From Pseudovirgaria hyperparasitica (lineage: Eukaryota; Ascomycota; Dothideomycetes; Acrospermales; Acrospermaceae), in contig NW_022985570.1 of assembly GCF_010093815.1 (NCBI RefSeq), positions 5,695 to 69,694 on the forward strand: 64,000 bases of DNA, written 5' to 3'. The notes under the pieces were generated by a model. That model ran no database searches, had not been told where the DNA came from, and saw only the letters and a list, made by a program, of their open reading frames with translations. Numbering within the stretch: position 1 is the stretch's first letter; each line of letters begins with the position of its first letter. A program made the translations under genes and the position numbers. This document shows positions 61,025 to 64,000 of this stretch, piece by piece.

Positions 61025-62735
61025 ATGTTCTTCCGAAGACAGATGTTAGCATTACTCCGCAGACGAAATGACACTGACTGGAATAGCAATGAGGACTTCT
61101 TTCGTTACACGCGTGGACGGTTCGTAAGCCGAGAAACAGAGCAGATGGCACAACGACACGTCAAATTTAACATGAATGAGCTCTGCGAGGCTGCTGGGAA
61201 AGCCGTTGGAAAGCAGTGCATCAGTGTTGAGAAATTCGCTGATGGGCTTTATAATAAAGCATTCCTACTCACTATGGACGACAATGACCAAGTGGTGGCG
61301 AAGGTTCCGAATCCCAATGCTGGCGTGCCACACCTCACGACCGCGAGCGAAGTGGCCACTATGGACATGGTAACGTTGACTTCGTTTGAACATCTCGTAT
61401 ATATGAAACTGATACGATTCAGATACGCAACATAGTAGGAACTCCAGCGCCTCGTGTAATCGCGTGGGACTCTCGTGCAGAGAATGCCGTAAACGCAGAG
61501 TACATTATCATGGAGAAAGCCAAAGGTGTCCAGCTAGGGTCCGTGTGGCCCACGATGGACATTGACCAGAAGGGTCAAGTAATCAGAGCGATTGCGAGAC
61601 ATTTACGGTCATGGTCCAAAATTTCATTCAGCCATATTGGCAGTCTGTACTATCGGAAAGACCTGCCAGCCGTCGATGAAACTACTTCAATATATATTGA
61701 CGGCTTAGAGAAGCCTATCCAGAACACGAAATTTGCAATTGGACCGATTACGGGAAGAGAATGGAGCGACTCCGGTAAGCCCAGTGTCAGATGTGATAGA
61801 GGACCATGTGAGTTAAGGCGTTTATTGGTTCATTCATGCACTTACAGGAATACGTAGGGACATCAGCAGATAGATATAGGAGAGCAATCATTGAGCGTGA
61901 TCAAAAAGCGATTCAAGAACTCCCGGCTCTTCCAAGGCCGCTCTCAATGCTCTGCGGCCCAACACTTTATCAACCCACGCGAGAAAAGAAGCTCTTTGCT
62001 TGTGAAACTGTTCTCAAGTCATTGCATCATATCTTACCCCAAAAGAGGTGGGCAAGGTCGTTCCATATGTGGCACAACGACTTGCACGGGGAGAACATCT
62101 TCGTGGACGCAGACGATCCTACAGTGATCCTCACGATCATCGACTGGCAATCGACATTCATCGCTCCACTATTCGATCATGTCATGACCCCGGTATTCTT
62201 AAACTATGATGGGCCGGCCGTGCAAGGCATGGAACGCCCTACGCCTCCTAAATTTCCAGAAGATATAGATGAAGACGCTAAAGCCATAATTGGGAGATTG
62301 TATGAAAATCAAGTGCTCGCTTCAGCCTATAAGCATCTGCTAAAACGTAACATCGAGCCAATTTTCGATGCTATTATGTACGAGGAGTCCACAGCTTCTG
62401 CTGTACTGACTGCATCTCGAAATCTGTTCGAGACAGGAGAGGCACTCTGTCTAGGCTCCATCGCAGCACTCGAGGATTCTCCCGTTCAATTCTCTGGACC
62501 CATACTAGCAGACATAGAAAAGGACGCCGAACGAACGCTGGATAGTATGAACGCTATGATGGTAATTAAAGAAGCCCTTGGCTCTTTGTTCCCGGAGAAA
62601 GGAATCGTTCGACCAGAGCGATACTAAGATACAAAGGCAGCGCTCCGCCGTGTAAAAGAGCAGGTCTTTACTGATTTCTTAAGCACACCTGAAGATCGTC
62701 GGATCTGGGAAGACGTGTGGCCATTTGACGATTAA
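61025..62735 (+). pseudogene. Aminoglycoside-phosphotransferase-like kinase, probably inactive
   Basis: Exons 61025-61369, 61423-61807 and 61848-62735. Fungal APH/ChoK-like kinases are common, with small-molecule substrates mostly unknown. Visible: EKFADGLYNKAF and a VAKV lysine (N-lobe), AEYIIMEKAKG (hinge), the catalytic loop HNDLHGENIFVD near 62073 and IIDWQSTF (DW in place of DFG). Two faults appear. First, the second intron (GTGAGT...CAG, 40 bp) joins exons out of phase after CDRGPC; a base or two seems lost or gained at the donor, where relatives read DRGPW. Second, TAA at 62625-62627 interrupts the C-terminus, although the same frame continues with KAALRRVKEQVFTDFLSTPE and ends WPFDD at 62735, the family's usual end. 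CAA to TAA is a C-to-T change. A read up to 62627 would lack 36 residues. Confidence 0.7.
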
Positions 62736-63158
62736 AATTCTATACATAGAATAGTCTGTATAGAACAGAAGCTATCCGTGTATTATAGTGTTAGATAGTG
62801 TACCATGATAGTTATAATAGACCTATAATAGTCTAGAATGGTCTAAGATAAGTACCATGGACATATCTTAGTAAACCTAGCCCCTTACGTAGTCGAACGC
62901 CAAGCTACTAAGGCGGTAGTTATTCTTATAAGGGTCTAAGATTTTCTAGTTTCTTATTTATCTATGATTATATTAAAAAATTTAGTTTTATAAACATTAA
63001 GACGTTTTATAGACCTTACTACTTAATTTATTATTAGAGTTTAACCTTATTAAAAGTAATTTTATACTTATAAACTATTCTAAATAATAAAGTACTAAAT
63101 ATATATAGAATACTAAACTAATAAATCAAATATACTATATAAACTATACTACTACTAA
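62736..63158. other. AT-rich repeat debris
   Basis: Composition changes right after the APH-like gene. There is no gene. The sequence near 62790-62830 faintly resembles the start of the E2 LTR, but not enough to call. Confidence 0.4.
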
Positions 63159-63329
63159 TATAAGAATAGAGCTAATATATAGTAGTATAGCTAGATAGAA
63201 TAATAGAGTATATTCTATTATAGAATAAATTACTACTAAGCTCTCTTAGTAGTAATTAAAGAGTATATATATAAAGTAGTACTACCTATATATTATAACT
63301 ATATTTTGTTTTAATCTTTATCTAATACA
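63159..63329 (-). repeat. Solo LTR related to the E1 LTR
   Basis: Its reverse complement matches the last 130 bp of the E1 LTRs (for example GATTACTACCGAG...TTGGTAGTAATT and TTCTATCTAGCTATACTACT). It is about 171 bp if it runs TG...CA. No matching target duplication was found. Confidence 0.6.
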
Positions 63330-63641
63330 TTCTCGCGTGTAAAGCCGAAGCTTTTTACCACCTTGGGAGGAAATGCGGAGGTGTAGAGCCCTAGAGCTAG
63401 TCCACTAGCGGACCGGTTAATCACTTACGCCACCAAGTTTAGCGTTGGGGAACTAAAAGGGCAAGCTGGCAGCACCATGGATCCGAGGCCGCCATGCATG
63501 AAATGACATGTGCGTTGTACTGTGTCTATCTATTATACATAGGTCAGCGTTGCGCATCCGTCGAGCGCCAATTTGCGATTTTCTCCTCCTCTAAGTAGCT
63601 TGACATCGAACAATCAACTGCCACGACCACCAACTACCAGC
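63330..63641. other. Upstream region of the secreted protein gene
   Basis: Normal composition from about 63340. A pyrimidine-rich CTCCTCCTCT stretch lies 60-70 bp before the start codon, a common fungal leader feature. Nothing else was recognised. Confidence 0.4.
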
Positions 63642-64000
63642 ATGCTTTGTCTCACATCGTTGGCTGTTGTACTTGCTTTCAGCACACAGCTCGCTTTCGC
63701 AGCCGACGCCAGCAGTGTGATTGCCAAATTATACCAGATCGGAAACGGCACAGTTCAGATCACAAATGACACCGCCGCCTTCACTGGAGGTGTGTCAGGC
63801 CTTCCATACGCACTCCAAGTGCAACAAGACGCAGTCATTGTACATGAATACGCCGAATTTGGCACCATGGAATCCAATGCCGCTGCACCGTTTGAAGAAG
63901 CTTCCATCGACGTTGCAGATGTGCTTTTGACTTTGTCAGATCAAGTCACAAGCACTCTGAAAGGAGTACAAGGCAAGGCGAGCACGTTTGGGGAATTAGG
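63642..64000 (+). CDS. Secreted HsbA-like (hydrophobic surface binding) protein, 3' end cut by window
   Basis: An open frame of 119 codons running off the window. It begins with a clear signal peptide (MLCLTSLAVVLAFSTQLAFA, cleavage likely before ADASS). The mature part is small-residue-rich with regular hydrophobic spacing (VIAKLYQIGNGTVQ, NDTAAFTGG, LLTLSDQVTSTLKG). This resembles the HsbA/cell-wall galactomannoprotein family, secreted helical proteins that bind hydrophobic surfaces or the wall. Assignment rests on overall pattern, not on a single motif. An intron at the GGTGTG site near 63790 is possible but not needed. Confidence 0.55.
   Translation, partial: MLCLTSLAVVLAFSTQLAFAADASSVIAKLYQIGNGTVQITNDTAAFTGGVSGLPYALQVQQDAVIVHEYAEFGTMESNAAAPFEEASIDVADVLLTLSDQVTSTLKGVQGKASTFGEL

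Noticed and set aside
62790-62900. Possible remnant of an E2-type LTR
   Set aside because: Only scattered short matches in AT-rich sequence, with no ends or duplications.
1-64000. CRISPR arrays, tRNA or rRNA genes
   Set aside because: No regularly spaced repeats of CRISPR type, and no cloverleaf or rRNA core seen; the tandem arrays present are contiguous.

Overview
The window looks like a chromosome segment of a filamentous ascomycete (Pezizomycotina). Genes carry 40-67 bp GT-AG introns with CTAAC/CTGAC-like branch sites. Gene families are typical of moulds: an OPT transporter, a CorA-like protein, an amidase, a CmcJ/AsaB-like oxygenase, an NLR (STAND) protein, a FluG-like glutamine synthetase and an HsbA-like secreted protein. 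Long AT-rich blocks are TpA-rich and CpA/TpG-poor, the signature of repeat-induced point mutation (RIP).

Layout. 1-4577: minus-strand Tad1-like LINE, heavily RIP-mutated, 3' end outside the window. 5042-8991: gene island with a three-exon OPT transporter (+) converging on a two-exon CorA-like gene (-). 9470-45594: about 36 kb of AT-rich nested transposons. A Tc1/mariner-like DNA transposon (about 10731-45594) is split by a Ty3/gypsy chromovirus, E1 (11074-44688, TSD CTATA). E1 is split by a second chromovirus, E2 (12259-31744, TSD ATTAG), and by two LINEs (33829-35340 and 38822-44099, each with a 12-14 bp TSD). E2 is split by a third, opposite-strand gypsy element, E3 (16215-27627, TSD ATAG). 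Matching target duplications were found for all five inner insertions, so their order can be read. 46142-50297: divergent pair of a nine-exon amidase (-) and a six-exon oxygenase (+). 51088-53313: a lightly mutated LINE copy holding a 388 bp Tourist-like MITE. 53345-54391: decayed gene with EVIEA repeats. 54876-58709: NLR with hydrolase-like, NB-ARC and TPR-like parts. 58828-60132: FluG-like glutamine synthetase (-). 61025-62735: aminoglycoside-phosphotransferase-like gene, probably dead. 62736-63340: AT-rich patch with a solo LTR. 63642-64000: start of a secreted protein gene.

The coding genes form no clear pathway. The amidase, glutamine-synthetase-like enzyme and OPT transporter all touch nitrogen or peptide handling, but a joint role is only inference. 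The most unusual signal is a 31 bp palindrome (14 bp arms, 3 nt loop) found seven times, once as a half copy, and only in transposons. It occurs in two unrelated classes (LINE and gypsy), apparently always between or beside reading frames. Both chromoviruses also seem to carry an antisense accessory coding region before their 3' LTR.
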